A DNA stretch of 64,000 nucleotides from Datnioides undecimradiatus (Eukaryota; Chordata; Actinopteri; Lobotiformes; Datnioididae). Position numbers and translations under genes: made by a program. The DNA is taken from NCBI GenBank assembly GCA_008933995.1, contig WARS01000036.1, forward strand, positions 19,453,285 to 19,517,284, written 5' to 3'. Shown one piece after another: positions 38,001-45,545 of the stretch. Within the stretch, counting starts at the first letter, position 1. Every line of letters starts with the position of its first letter. The notes below the pieces were generated by a model. The model saw nothing but the letters and a program-made list of their open reading frames with translations, was not told the DNA's origin and did not search any database.

Positions 38001-41000
38001 AAATTGCACTGGAGCAGCCCTGACCCCAAGCTCTTCGTCTACTTCGAGGTAGTGGTGACGCGGCTGCACGACCACGCCCTGGTGCTGAAGACCAACGTGT
38101 CTGGCATGGAGCTTTCCGTGGACAACTTGGAGAGCTCTCAAACGTATCACGCTGTGGTCACTGCCCACACTGCAGAAGGTCAAATTGTCTCCACCCGCAA
38201 AGGCATCATGACTACCAGTAAGTCCATAAACACACCTACACAAACATGGTGTGAGCTTCCTTTTCATCCCACAAGGTGACCATTAGTGGAAAGTCCACTA
38301 ACCTAAGTACTTTACTTTGACTGACTTGCAGTTTAAGTGAGTATTTCCATTTTATGCTACTTTATATTCTAGGAATTTAGGAGCAGATATTAAACTATTT
38401 ACTCCGCATTTATCTCACAGCTGCAGTAACTTTGGGGCCTTTTTCAAAGTTACAGATGTTTTCGAGTTGCTCGCTCCACCAAAGAGACAATTCCCAAACT
38501 TTCCAGATGGCTTCATTTAAAATAATTGTTCAAATTATCAGGTATTTCAAAACACAAAGACGGGAGAAAAACAGATTTGTATTGTGGAGCTTTTCTTCTT
38601 TTTTCCTTTTCCATTAATGACTGAACTAAACCGCCAAACTGTATCATTCAAACAAGATCCACCTGGAGCAGCTGCAACAGTGAAATACATTGTGCATTGA
38701 TGCGTCAGCATTAAGGGTCTAATGTTGTCATGTCTAACCAGATATCAGTCGCGGGTGACATTTTACTTTTACTTTGGTACTTTAATTAGTTTTCTGGGTT
38801 TTAAAACAGTTCACATACATATTTTGCACTTTACAGCACAACAGCAGCAGACACCATACGTAAACAATTCAGTTTTCTTCCTCCTTTTGGCAGCAGGGGA
38901 TGTTGAATCTGGAACACAAACGCTAAGCTAAACTTGAACTAATTATCGAACACTCAGTCACACGGTGTGCTCAGCCGTTCACTGGTTTCACTTTGACAGA
39001 AGCAGCAGAGCCCAAACCAGAGCATAAGCCAACCAGCCAAGTCACCAGTACTGTAAACACCGCACCACTGGACAGGCCAGAGACTGGTGAGTGACTGTGC
39101 ATGCACATGCATGTGTGTGTCCCGTCTAATCCTGAACCTGCATAACATATTATTTAGCAGCATTTGCTCATTTAGACGTATATATTGAGGAATTTTGAGT
39201 TTTATTGTGTGATGTACATCTTCCTGCCCTGTGCTTTGGGTTTTATGCTTGAAATGATTCTGTAAGAGAGTAAAAACGACTTTGAGCTCATTTCCTGGAA
39301 ATAGTTTTATATTTTTTCTACTGACATCAGCCCTTCGTCAGAACATTATGACACCAGAAAGGGTTAAACCGTGCGCTGTCTTTGAACTCTCAGCACAAAT
39401 CCATTTGATATTTACTCCATGTAGCCTGGTGCATTAATGCTAACGGTCTGTATGGAGCTGTGTTTGGCTGTTTTCCCTAGGCAGAATGTTAAGTCATATA
39501 AATAAAACCTGATGGTTCAACTCAAAACGTGCTGTGCTGTAAAGCAGCAATATTTCATCTCGGCCACTACACGAATGTGCCCTTAATCAACTCACTTGTA
39601 CATGCCAAACTATACTGTGGGTCATTCGGGAAAACTTACGAAATCCACGGCTCAACTTAAGTCTTGTTTTGCAGATTTAATCTTTTCCATAATGTGTTGT
39701 GACAAACAAAAGAGTTATGGTTGTAATATGCGTGTCGCTTTGCAGAAAAAGGCCTCTTATTAGCGGGGAATGGTGAAGATTTACAGTGGCCATATTTGTT
39801 TTAGGAGTGAAGCCTCACAGCTGCCGCTTCCTCTGAGAGACACAGAACTTACAGCACAACTATGTTAAAAGTCAGGGAGTGCTGTATTTTGATATCCCTG
39901 CACGCTTAATTAACAGACAGTGCAGCCAAATGAAATATTCCCGGGATTGGTTACATGCAGATAACCTGGACCACAGAGCCACGCAAAAATAAACTAACAT
40001 GAAACCATAACTGTAGTTAGAACAAACTAACTTTTCAATTCACCCATGCAAACCGATTTTAAAACCCATTTCTCTCTGCTCACTACTTTTAGTTTTCAAG
40101 TGTTTTCTAATAATGCAACAGCCCTAAGCTGTCTGTAGCATGCTATTCCATTGTGTTGAATGCCACTTCCTTTGCACTGTAAGAATGAACCGTAGCGGCA
40201 CTCATTTGATCCTCTCAGACCCCTTTGAACACCCCCCAGGCTTCTAATATAGAGTTTGTCCACTACCAGCAACATGTTAACAGCACACAGTAACAGTAAC
40301 ATGTATTTCTAACACAAACCCACCCTCTCTTTCTGTTTGTCCTCCATCACTGCTGTTGTTTCTCTTTGTGCATGTTCTAGTTAATGAACTTGCAGACCCA
40401 TGCTCACTTGACTTTGACCCTGGAATGCCGTGCAAAGACTATCAGGCTAAGTGGTTCTTTGACAGAAAGAACGGGATCTGTACACAGTTCTGGTATGGAG
40501 GTTGTGGAGGCAATGAAAATAGGTTCGACACTGAGGCCCTCTGCTTGAAAAACTGCATGAGGACAGGTAAGTGTCATATGTCGGGCATGTGATGCCTCCC
40601 GGTGTGATGGTGTCATGTGACATGGCTCCAACCTAAGATACAAAACCAACAAATGTCTGTTTGCTAAACTTCGCTCCCTAATAATCATAATCCAATCATA
40701 GCTAACCAGGCACAGCAGCAAGCTTTGGGTTTCCACACATCCTGAAAAGGTGTGCTCAAAGCTGAATGAGTGACAAGAGTGTATCTATCTGCTCCAACAA
40801 AACCTGCAAACCTTAGCATGTTTGGCTAGCTAGCTACCTGCAGTAGCATCTGGAGTGCTATCTCCAGAGGCAAACGGCATTTCACGTTTCATTTTGCAGG
40901 TTTCTTCTGATAAAATAACTGCTCGGGGCTGGAAAATCAGCTGCGTTGGAGCCAAGATGGCACCGGCAACAGCAGCTGCTCTGCTTTGCTGCAGTTCTTT

Positions 41001-43456
41001 AAGTTTACGCTTTAGCCAAACTCATCTGCATCGTTGTTGAAGCCTTTTCTTTAATAAAACTGAAGTCTATACTTCTAAATATGGTTGAAATGGTTGGATT
41101 ATATACCTGGATTTTTATAGAGTGCCCTCTAGTGGCAGCCTCCAGCAACATGCACGGCAGATAGGAAAGTATGTGAACTATTGCACCACTGTGTGTCTAT
41201 GCAACGTCATGGTAAAACAATAAAGTTATCTTCAGCTTATTGAGCCAAAAATGCATTGTTTTAAAAATTACTAATCTGCCACTGTTATTACTGTTCAGCT
41301 GGTGTAGCATTGGTAATTAAAGGAGCAGGGTTTAGCAAACGGTCAGTAAAGTAATTTAAATTTATTCCTGATAAAATGTTTTTACTGTCACTGATCAGCT
41401 GAGGTACTGGGGAAGTCAAATCCTCAAACGGTGGAGTGATAAGTGCACTGGAGAGTTGAAGCAGGAAAAGAAGTCTGTGAATGTGGATAATATGTGATGG
41501 ATAATGAGGACTACATCTGTGTAAATGGTCATTCATATGCACATTGTTGCAAATCCTGCAGCAGCTGGTAAAGGTCTGTTTGTTTAAGCCGAAGCCACAA
41601 TTATATTTTCATATCTCCACAGTGCCAGAGCCCCAGGCAAAAGTGCAGCAGATCGAACAGGTGGAGATCCTCCCGGCTCCTGGTGAGATCTGATGCATAG
41701 CGTGGATAGTTTTCTGCAGACCTGCAGTCTTGTGTTACCGTTCTTTCCCTTCTGGCTCTATGTTTTGAAGATGTAATATGCCACACAAATGGGAGCCAGT
41801 AGGGAAGGAAGGAAAAGCACTTCCTTCCTGATCGACGTTTAAACAAGCAAAACCTCAAAACATGAATTGAAACCTCTCAGACCACCCCTACTGCCGGGCA
41901 TATATCTGGACATCAAGTCACTGCTGTTGCACGTTATATCACCATTATGTAATTCAGTTTCCGCCGTCTGTGATCCGTTTGCAAAACAACAAGTCTTTTG
42001 TGTTCGACTGCAAACCTCCCTCTGCCGTCCCTCAGATGATCTAACTGACTGATGGAACGAGGGAAGGGCCAAGCGTGGAAAATGAGACGGTTATGCTTTT
42101 GTCACAGGCGCGAGCCAAGTTATAACCACGGAGCAAATGAATGGAAAGCCTTGTTCACTGGTTCATTGTTGCATTGGCAGCGGTCCTCACACAGAGCAAC
42201 TTCAATTTGTCAGTGCCTCATCAGCGTTGGAGTGAATTGGCGCAAGAATACTTACAGTAATGCAACGTCTAAACCAAATGTGCTGCTTTTCATGATTGCG
42301 GAGGCACAAAAAGGTCGGCGGCGATGGAAGTGCTTTTGTTCTTTCCTTGAAACGTTTACAAGCATTATACCAATTTCCATCCCGCAACACAAACAACTCA
42401 CTGGAAAAACACTGCCGTCGTCTCCTCAGTACTTCCCATTATGTATAATGGTGATGCTATATTGACTGCTGATTGCACCACTCATTGTTTTTCAGTCTAA
42501 CTTAGTGTATTTGCAATTAGTAAAAGCATGCAGCCTAGCCAGAGATATGGATCTACTAGTTGCATGTGTTCTCATACTTTCCATGATTGTTATTCCCTCA
42601 CTTCCCTCACAGCGGCCTCTAAAGCCGTGGACATTTGCAAGCTTCCCAAAGAAGAAGGTACCTGTGCCAAATTTGTCCTCAAGTGGCACTACGACGCCCC
42701 CAGCAAGAGCTGCGCACGCTTCTGGTACGGAGGCTGCGGCGGAAACCAGAATCGCTTCGACACGCACGAGCAGTGCGTGAAGGCTTGTGGAAAACCAGGT
42801 ACGCGTCCCGTTCGTGGGAATCAATCTCTCAAAAATCAGCGATTGCTTCACGTCAGTGCACGTGGGATTATCCCGCGGGGTGGCTTCTCTTCTCTGTGAC
42901 ACAGCAAGCCAAATACAACACGGCATAGCTCATTCACCATCTCTGCAGGAGCAATTACAGCATTCACACCGTGCAGTATGAGTGATGCTGTGGACTGAAG
43001 TGTCACCGTCTCCTCTTATTTCTATAAAAGTGCATTGCATTCATTAGAGAGAAATACATAAACATACCATCATGCAGTAATTTTAGATAATTAGATGCTT
43101 CACCTTTTGAATTCATGACATTTATTGCATTCAAATTGTGCATAAAGCACTGTTCCCAGCGGTTTCTACACTGACTTTGGCACATTTGCTTTGTCAGTTG
43201 CCAGAAGCTCCATCAAACACACATTTTGCTTCTAAAGCTCCAGCGTGCAGGGTTTCAGGGCATCTAGCAGTGTGGTTGATTGTTCGATCATTTGGTAAAG
43301 CTGCTAAGCTCCCACTTCCACCAAAAACATAGTTTAGGTCATTAAAAGTATTTAGGGTAATCATCTTAGCATATAAATGGCTCACCATGTTGTTTTCTTC
43401 CCACTTCATCCCCAGCACCCATCAAACAAGGAGTCATCGCTGCGATAAGAACATAG
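6920..43456 (+). CDS. col6a3: Collagen type VI alpha-3 chain, whole coding region (58 exons, 5,761 aa)
   Basis: This is the very large collagen VI alpha-3 chain, a secreted matrix protein that joins alpha-1 and alpha-2 to form microfibrils. The coding exons are 6920-7004; 22 single-exon vWA domains from 7469 to 28962; 29069-29403, 30161-30239 and 30375-30520 (last N-terminal vWA); 30611-30703 plus 18 collagen exons to 35366; then 35468-35504, 35620-35631, 35734-36227, 36318-36420, 36703-37404, 37502-37607, 37699-37754, 37957-38217, 39000-39086, 40381-40566, 41623-41682, 42613-42798 and 43416-43456. All lengths sum to 17,286 nt, a multiple of three, which supports the model. Identity as alpha-3 rather than alpha-4/5/6 rests on the domain order vWA-helix-vWA-FN3-Kunitz, the N10-like first domain, the helix cysteine at residue 50, and a last Kunitz domain close to mammalian C5. 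At 5,761 residues it is far longer than the mammalian chain of about 3,200, because of extra vWA domains. Exon borders are my own calls from AG/GT sites and phase. Confidence 0.95.
7469..8104 (+). CDS. col6a3: vWA domain 1 (N10-like)
   Basis: 636-nt exon, phase 1-1, residues about 29-240. The metal-site motif is DSSWS, a complete DxSxS, followed by GEENF as in mammalian N10. It also keeps LTDGRS, the second half of the site. A Cys precedes the domain (DCARG) and another is near its end (GICGT). This domain anchors the identification as alpha-3. Confidence 0.93.
8105..9837 (+). other. col6a3: Intron between vWA domains 1 and 2
   Basis: This AT-rich intron of 1.73 kb is the longest within the vWA part. 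No exon or named repeat was recognised. Short open frames here have no domain content. Confidence 0.7.
9838..10434 (+). CDS. col6a3: vWA domain 2 (N9-like)
   Basis: 597-nt exon, phase 1-1, residues about 240-439. It begins [15 protein letters not shown], close to mammalian N9 ([13 protein letters not shown]). The metal site reads DGSQN, so the second serine is missing. [11 protein letters not shown] is the conserved core strand. The acceptor follows a long CT tract. Confidence 0.92.
11203..11808 (+). CDS. col6a3: vWA domain 3 (N8-like)
   Basis: 606-nt exon, phase 1-1, residues about 440-641. The core strand is [12 protein letters not shown], so the metal site is strongly altered (DNTMG). It keeps VGVAQFS and [11 protein letters not shown]. 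It is among the most diverged domains of the chain, as expected for the N-terminal group that is not part of the recent array. The 768-nt intron before it (10435-11202) shows nothing else. Confidence 0.9.
12610..13233 (+). CDS. col6a3: vWA domain 4 (N7-like)
   Basis: 624-nt exon, phase 1-1, residues about 641-849. [14 protein letters not shown] followed by [18 protein letters not shown] matches mammalian N7 best. The metal site is DGSNY. The intron before it (11809-12609, 801 nt) is AT-rich and otherwise blank; the intron after it is only 96 nt. Confidence 0.92.
13330..13923 (+). CDS. col6a3: vWA domain 5 (first of the expanded array)
   Basis: 594-nt exon, phase 1-1, residues about 850-1047. 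[12 protein letters not shown] replaces the usual DGS. It is intermediate between mammalian N6 and N5 in character and marks the start of the 14-domain block. VVQHSERP replaces the usual VVQYS. The end [10 protein letters not shown] resembles the N5 end. Confidence 0.9.
14039..14644 (+). CDS. col6a3: vWA domain 6 (array)
   Basis: 606-nt exon, phase 1-1, residues about 1048-1249. The metal site is DGSDN. It carries the array signature [20 protein letters not shown] and [16 protein letters not shown]. The acceptor is TGTCATAG at 14038. Confidence 0.92.
15165..15746 (+). CDS. col6a3: vWA domain 7 (array)
   Basis: 582-nt exon, phase 1-1, residues about 1250-1443, the shortest vWA exon. The metal site is DGSDD. 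It shows [20 protein letters not shown] and [18 protein letters not shown]. The preceding intron (14645-15164, 520 nt) is blank. Confidence 0.92.
16365..16967 (+). CDS. col6a3: vWA domain 8 (array)
   Basis: 603-nt exon, phase 1-1, residues about 1444-1644. The metal site is DGSDD. It keeps [14 protein letters not shown] and [23 protein letters not shown] microsatellite begins 6 nt after the donor. The intron before it (15747-16364, 618 nt) shows nothing else. Confidence 0.92.
16974..17018. repeat. TATC tetranucleotide microsatellite
   Basis: About 11 TATC units just inside the donor of the 127-nt intron after vWA domain 8. Length variation here could affect a very short intron. Confidence 0.95.
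17095..17697 (+). CDS. col6a3: vWA domain 9 (array)
   Basis: 603-nt exon, phase 1-1, residues about 1645-1845. The metal site reads DSSDV. It has the array signature [20 protein letters not shown]. The acceptor is TGTCATAG at 17094. The following intron (17698-18216, 519 nt) is blank. Confidence 0.92.
18217..18810 (+). CDS. col6a3: vWA domain 10 (array)
   Basis: 594-nt exon, phase 1-1, residues about 1846-2043. The start is [13 protein letters not shown], with threonine in the metal site. [19 protein letters not shown] is a variant of the array signature. Confidence 0.92.
18947..19531 (+). CDS. col6a3: vWA domain 11 (array)
   Basis: 585-nt exon, phase 1-1, residues about 2044-2238. The metal site is [25 protein letters not shown] replaces the usual KGG. 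The intron before it is 136 nt and the one after it 144 nt, so exons are tightly packed. Confidence 0.92.
19676..20278 (+). CDS. col6a3: vWA domain 12 (array)
   Basis: 603-nt exon, phase 1-1, residues about 2239-2439. The metal site is DGSDN. It uses [14 protein letters not shown] in place of the [11 protein letters not shown] form of its neighbours, so it is one of the more diverged array members. Confidence 0.91.
20453..21040 (+). CDS. col6a3: vWA domain 13 (array)
   Basis: 588-nt exon, phase 1-1, residues about 2440-2635. The metal site is [19 protein letters not shown] replaces the usual VPQ core. The donor is GTAAGC at 21041; the following intron is only 95 nt. Confidence 0.91.
21136..21735 (+). 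CDS. col6a3: vWA domain 14 (array)
   Basis: 600-nt exon, phase 1-1, residues about 2636-2835. The metal site is [25 protein letters not shown] and [14 protein letters not shown] identify it. It is the last domain before the near-identical doublet. Confidence 0.91.
22020..23390 (+). repeat. Tandem duplicate, copy 1 (two vWA exons plus intron)
   Basis: This 1.37-kb block covers domain 15, its intron and most of domain 16. It recurs at about 23720-25095, offset by 1,701 nt and then 1,707 nt after a 6-nt insertion in copy 2. Identity looks around 98-99% by eye, intron included. Both flanks diverge abruptly. Confidence 0.9.
22028..22621 (+). CDS. col6a3: vWA domain 15 (array, first half of doublet copy 1)
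   Basis: 594-nt exon, phase 1-1, residues about 2836-3033. The metal site is DGSDG. It differs from domain 17 (23729-24322) at about 9 of 594 nt by my hand count, giving 7 residue changes. The acceptor TTTTCTCAG is shared, but the upstream intron diverges at once. Confidence 0.93.
22850..23449 (+). CDS. col6a3: vWA domain 16 (array, second half of doublet copy 1)
   Basis: 600-nt exon, phase 1-1, residues about 3034-3233. The metal site is DGSDG. It matches domain 18 (24557-25156) almost exactly over its first 540 nt and then diverges in the last 60 nt. The start is [19 protein letters not shown]. Confidence 0.93.
23720..25095 (+). repeat. Tandem duplicate, copy 2
   Basis: Second copy of the block at 22020-23390. 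It includes a GGGAAA insertion in the intron near 24505. The last 60 nt of domain 18 lie outside the near-identical tract. Confidence 0.9.
23729..24322 (+). CDS. col6a3: vWA domain 17 (array, first half of doublet copy 2)
   Basis: 594-nt exon, phase 1-1, residues about 3234-3431. It is a near copy of domain 15. The stretch [10 protein letters not shown] replaces [10 protein letters not shown]; the former looks like neighbouring array members. It is followed by a 234-nt intron that is almost the same as the 228-nt intron after domain 15. Confidence 0.93.
24557..25156 (+). CDS. col6a3: vWA domain 18 (array, second half of doublet copy 2)
   Basis: 600-nt exon, phase 1-1, residues about 3432-3631, a near copy of domain 16 with VDGSKDR for VDDNKDR. 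It is the last array member before the N5-like domain. The following 699-nt intron (25157-25855) holds nothing I recognise. Confidence 0.93.
25856..26467 (+). CDS. col6a3: vWA domain 19 (N5-like)
   Basis: 612-nt exon, phase 1-1, residues about 3632-3835. The end [17 protein letters not shown] matches the end of mammalian N5 (LTREELSRLQPVL), which places the resumption of the ancestral order. The metal site is DGSVG. Confidence 0.92.
26690..27307 (+). CDS. col6a3: vWA domain 20 (N4-like)
   Basis: 618-nt exon, phase 1-1, residues about 3836-4041. [13 protein letters not shown] and [20 protein letters not shown] resemble mammalian N4 ([20 protein letters not shown]). The metal site is DGTTA. 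Confidence 0.92.
27586..28188 (+). CDS. col6a3: vWA domain 21 (N3-like)
   Basis: 603-nt exon, phase 1-1, residues about 4042-4242. The metal site DGSDS is a complete DxSx[19 protein letters not shown] matches N3 (GFAHIRDFVSRIVRRLNI). The preceding intron has a possible decayed SINE near 27420. Confidence 0.92.
28357..28962 (+). CDS. col6a3: vWA domain 22 (N2-like)
   Basis: 606-nt exon, phase 1-1, residues about 4243-4444. [18 protein letters not shown] matches N2 ([18 protein letters not shown]). A Cys near the end (GQLCVG) matches mammalian N2. The metal site is DGSIN. Confidence 0.93.
29069..30520 (+). CDS. col6a3: vWA domain 23 (N1-like), three exons
   Basis: The exons are 29069-29403, 30161-30239 and 30375-30520, residues about 4445-4631. 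It opens [16 protein letters not shown] and carries [10 protein letters not shown] across the first junction and FILVGLERV in the third exon, all close to mammalian N1. Unlike all other N-terminal domains it is split by introns, so it could not duplicate as a single cassette. The metal site is altered (DVSAQ). The 757-nt intron 29404-30160 is blank. Confidence 0.93.
30611..35366 (+). CDS. col6a3: Collagen triple helix, 19 exons
   Basis: The first exon 30611-30703 encodes [15 protein letters not shown] and the first five triplets, starting GTRGDRG. The others, all phase 0 and nearly all whole triplets, are 30813-30866, 30995-31066, 31172-31198, 31296-31340, 31431-31484, 31592-31654, 31982-32047, 32192-32245, 32343-32378, 32466-32528, 32783-32845, 33054-33116, 33440-33502, 34046-34096, 34409-34444, 34559-34621, 35117-35179 and 35334-35366. 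The 63-nt length is the most common, as in other collagen VI genes. The helix is 338 residues (about 4648-4985). Its single Cys (GFQGCPG) is helix residue 50, the alpha-3 position linked to tetramer stability. RGD occurs at the start and in GIRGDP. The triplet pattern is interrupted at GVDNNLRG and GRDVSG. Confidence 0.93.
34097..34408 (+). other. col6a3: GC-AG intron inside the triple helix
   Basis: The exon 34046-34096 ends in AAG and is followed by GCAAGT, the consensus of the rare GC-AG class. Using it keeps whole triplets (51 nt) and phase 0. No GT donor nearby keeps the collagen pattern. Confidence 0.8.
34731..34932. mobile_element. hAT-like non-autonomous DNA transposon (MITE)
   Basis: An element of about 200 nt in the intron 34622-35116. 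Its left end CAGTGGATCTCAAACT is the inverted partner of the right end ACTTTGAAAACCGCTG. The flanking 8-mers CACTGCAG and CACTCGGG agree in five positions, a possible decayed target duplication. The interior (GGGACCCCCTGAAACCTCC) resembles common vertebrate hAT MITEs. It has no coding capacity. Confidence 0.6.
35468..35631 (+). CDS. col6a3: Cys-rich junction between helix and C1, including a 12-nt microexon
   Basis: Exon 35468-35504 (37 nt) encodes [12 protein letters not shown], and exon 35620-35631 is only 12 nt, adding PCCF. Together they give the cysteine cluster that in mammals reads KDKCPCCYG. The microexon has good sites on both sides (CTACCAG and GTAAGT). Confidence 0.88.
35734..36420 (+). 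CDS. col6a3: C-terminal vWA domain C1, two exons
   Basis: Exons 35734-36227 and 36318-36420, residues about 4990-5200. [31 protein letters not shown] and [13 protein letters not shown] are nearly the same as mammalian alpha-3 C1. This domain is highly conserved, in line with its part in chain assembly. The metal site is DVSQG. It ends with a CHICF cysteine pair. Confidence 0.95.
36703..37607 (+). CDS. col6a3: C-terminal vWA domain C2, two exons
   Basis: Exons 36703-37404 and 37502-37607, residues about 5200-5469. [18 protein letters not shown] carries a complete DxSxS, matching the mammalian start [30 protein letters not shown] and [15 protein letters not shown] also match. The second exon encodes [20 protein letters not shown], as in the mammalian C2 end. 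Phase 2 at the last donor. Confidence 0.94.
37699..37754 (+). CDS. col6a3: Short His/Lys-rich linker (C3 position)
   Basis: This 56-nt exon encodes [18 protein letters not shown], about 18 residues, of which six are histidine. In mammals this place holds the long Lys/Pro/Thr-rich C3 region of some 200 residues, so C3 is almost absent here. Acceptor GTGTATAG and donor GTAAGA fit, and the phases (2 in, 1 out) join both neighbours. Confidence 0.8.
37957..38217 (+). CDS. col6a3: Fibronectin type III domain (C4)
   Basis: 261-nt exon, residues about 5489-5575. [23 protein letters not shown] and [13 protein letters not shown] give the Trp, Tyr and beta-strand pattern of FN3 and line up with mammalian C4 (ENSAKLHWERPEP; GQTYHVAVV). 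Confidence 0.92.
39000..39086 (+). CDS. col6a3: Linker exon between FN3 and Kunitz 1
   Basis: 87-nt exon, phase 1-1, about 29 residues rich in Pro, Thr, Lys and Glu ([19 protein letters not shown]). Low complexity, likely flexible and possibly O-glycosylated. The introns on both sides (38218-38999 and 39087-40380) show nothing else. Confidence 0.75.
40381..40566 (+). CDS. col6a3: Kunitz domain 1
   Basis: 186-nt exon, phase 1-1, residues about 5605-5666. All six Kunitz cysteines are present, with [13 protein letters not shown] in the core. The P1 position after the second Cys is Lys (GMPCKDY), as in trypsin inhibitors such as BPTI. Mammalian alpha-3 has no counterpart. It probably arose from, or gave rise to, the second Kunitz exon, which has the same length and phase. 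Confidence 0.93.
41122..41135 (-). promoter_or_regulatory. CTCF-like motif
   Basis: On the minus strand the sequence is CCACTAGAGGGCAC, matching CCASYAGRKGGCRS at all 14 positions. It lies in the 1,056-nt intron after Kunitz 1. Function is not shown. Confidence 0.35.
41623..41682 (+). CDS. col6a3: Linker exon between the two Kunitz domains
   Basis: 60-nt exon, phase 1-1, 20 residues ([19 protein letters not shown]). The acceptor ATCTCCACAG is good and the donor is GTGAGA. It is short, so moderately certain. The following intron (41683-42612, 930 nt) shows nothing else. Confidence 0.7.
42613..42798 (+). CDS. col6a3: Kunitz domain 2 (C5, endotrophin region)
   Basis: 186-nt exon, phase 1-1, residues about 5686-5748. 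[12 protein letters not shown] and [18 protein letters not shown] match mammalian C5 ([30 protein letters not shown]). All six cysteines are kept. P1 is Ala (GTCAKF) where mammals have Arg, so classical serine protease inhibition is unlikely. In mammals this C-terminal piece is released as endotrophin. Confidence 0.95.
43416..43456 (+). CDS. col6a3: Last coding exon and stop
   Basis: The acceptor TTCATCCCCAG is followed by [13 protein letters not shown] and TAG at 43454-43456. The end resembles mammalian KPGVISVMGT. The phase joins exactly to the Kunitz 2 exon. Confidence 0.88.
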
Positions 43457-44118
43457 GACCAAAGTGACACCTCTGTTCAGGGGAATCTGAGGAGAACCAT
43501 CCAAGATGGCCGCACACTGTCAGGATGCAATACCAAAGCAATGGTGGCTGCACTGGATTCCACAAAAAATGGACTTTATCCCCAAAATTCTTGAAATAGT
43601 CTTTTTCACAACAAGAAGGAAGGCAACGCGACTTGCTGCATGATTTGTTTTAACCTACTGGTGCTACATAGTATGTTTGTTTTTACAGATGAGTTGCCAA
43701 ATGCATTTGGTCAAGTTTTCGGGAACAATCATATGAGTTTTTATATTTTAAAAAAAAAATGCAGTTTTATAATTAAGCAAGAAGCATATATGAATATCTT
43801 GGACACAGATTAGCAACAAATCCGTACATGCAGGACTGGCATCAGTCAATGCAGTTATCTTTTTCATTTTTTTGTTTATTTTGTGTTTTATTTTTCTTTT
43901 TACATTCCTCCCTCACACAGCAACATTGGCTTTTATTGTTCTTGAAACGCGCTCGATCCCTGTGGAATCATCCCGTCACCATTTTACAGCCACAGCGATG
44001 TTTACACAGCTCTTGCACGGCGACGTGTGTGTATTTAAATGACAGTGACCAACTGCTCCGATGCTAAAACGTTAGCGTCAGTAACGTTACATGTGCACTT
44101 CTGGATCCGCTGCCTCAT

Positions 44119-44155
44119 ACATACACACACACACATGTAAACACACACACACATA
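44119..44155. repeat. AC microsatellite, interrupted
   Basis: AC repeats with an ATGTAA interruption, within the col6a3 3' UTR. Confidence 0.85.
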
Positions 44156-44197
44156 CCTGTTCCCGCTAATGTTAAATGGAATGTACTTGTCAAGCTG

Positions 44198-44222
44198 TTT
44201 TTTTTTTTTGTTTTTTTTTTTT
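44198..44222. repeat. Poly-T run
   Basis: Two T runs broken by one G, shortly before the polyadenylation signal. Confidence 0.85.
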
Positions 44223-44270
44223 GTTTCATTTGGTTTTACTGAAATTTGTGTTTCATCGGGGAGTCTGGGA

Positions 44271-44276
44271 AATAAA
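44271..44276 (+). terminator. col6a3: Polyadenylation signal of col6a3
   Basis: AATAAA about 815 nt after the stop codon, the only perfect hexamer I see in this UTR. Confidence 0.65.
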
Positions 44277-44299
44277 AATGAATTAGACTTTCTAATAAA

Positions 44300-45540
44300 C
44301 ATGAGCAACTGATTCTTTTCTTTCTTGTTTTGAATCGAGAAACACAAGAAACAGCAGAGATCCAGAACCACAGTTTATTATATCATGATCTTTCTGGCTT
44401 GTTGATACCAAACTCATCACTATCTATCAGTTTAAAAGACAGATATAGCAGAACTCATAGCTATCAAACAAGCATCAAAACAAGGGGTCAAATTAAAAGT
44501 CTGATTTACCACCGTCATATCTTTAATACCATGCATGGACGAGCTTTGCACGAGCTTTGTCTTGTGAATGGGATTCGTTTCAGGAAACAGTTTCAAAGGA
44601 TAAAAATGGGATTTGACCACCAACACCTGAATCCTCTGCTACTCCTATTACATTTTCCAAATTATACAGTGATACGATAAATAGACTTTAGTTATGCAGT
44701 TATGCATTCAGACACACAGACACTGATGGTGACAGAGCTGATCTGCCAATCAGGAGCGACCATTGTTTATCCTGAGGACACTACAACCGGTGGATCAGTC
44801 TGAATTCACCTGAATTCATCACAAAACTGACTTGCTTAATGCTGAACACTTATATATCTATGTGCTCTTTTACATCTTGTAGCCCTACAGTCGAGTCAAA
44901 CATAGGAGCATCTTGAGAGTTGTAGTCCCCCTGGGTTTTGCATTTGGCAGTTATGAGACACAAGAGCCGATAAAGTCACATTTCCCATGTGATACACTCG
45001 TTAATAAAGTCAGAGGCACACTACAGCCACCAGACTGAACCACATTTGATTACATGTATGTTTCTTTTACTCTGAAAGGCCCCTGTAATCTACACCACGA
45101 TTCAGAGACACCACTGACAGATTAAGTCTCCAAAGGCCTGTGAGAACATCCAGTAAACGGGAAGGAAGTCGGTGCACATTGCAGCATGTGTGAGTTTTCT
45201 CCTATGACAAGTGAAAATAACATAATAATCATAACATTTCCAACCGTGACACGTCAGCTTGTCTCGTTGTTGCTCCAGATGTGCGTGTGTTTATTGATGG
45301 TTTGCTGACACAAGGTCTCCACACACACACGTTCGCATCCAGAGGCTGGTTCACCTGAACTTTGTGGCCCATTAATGTGGATCCTCCAGAGGATCTGAAG
45401 GTGAGGCTGCACCTGCACTTCCTCCACCGGTGAAACAGTTGAACTTGTTCAGACAAACCCGGTGGAGCTGCTGTCAAACAGTTGAGAAAGCTCTATATTT
45501 AACATCCAACACATGAACCACTATTTACATTTAGCTGTAG
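44300..45540. other. Downstream intergenic stretch
   Basis: No gene recognised. Short open frames on both strands have no domain content. Confidence 0.5.
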
Positions 45541-45545
45541 TAGTT

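Larger units (their letters stand above)
43457..44295 (+). other. col6a3: col6a3 3' untranslated region
   Basis: No further coding sequence. It ends near the first good polyadenylation signal, AATAAA at 44271-44276. It holds an AC microsatellite and T-rich runs. The cleavage site is estimated at about 44290. Confidence 0.65.

Noticed and set aside
7469-43456. Identity as col6a4, col6a5 or col6a6
   Set aside because: Those chains lack this FN3 plus C5-type Kunitz end, and the N10-, N9-, N1-, C1- and C2-like sequences match alpha-3 best.
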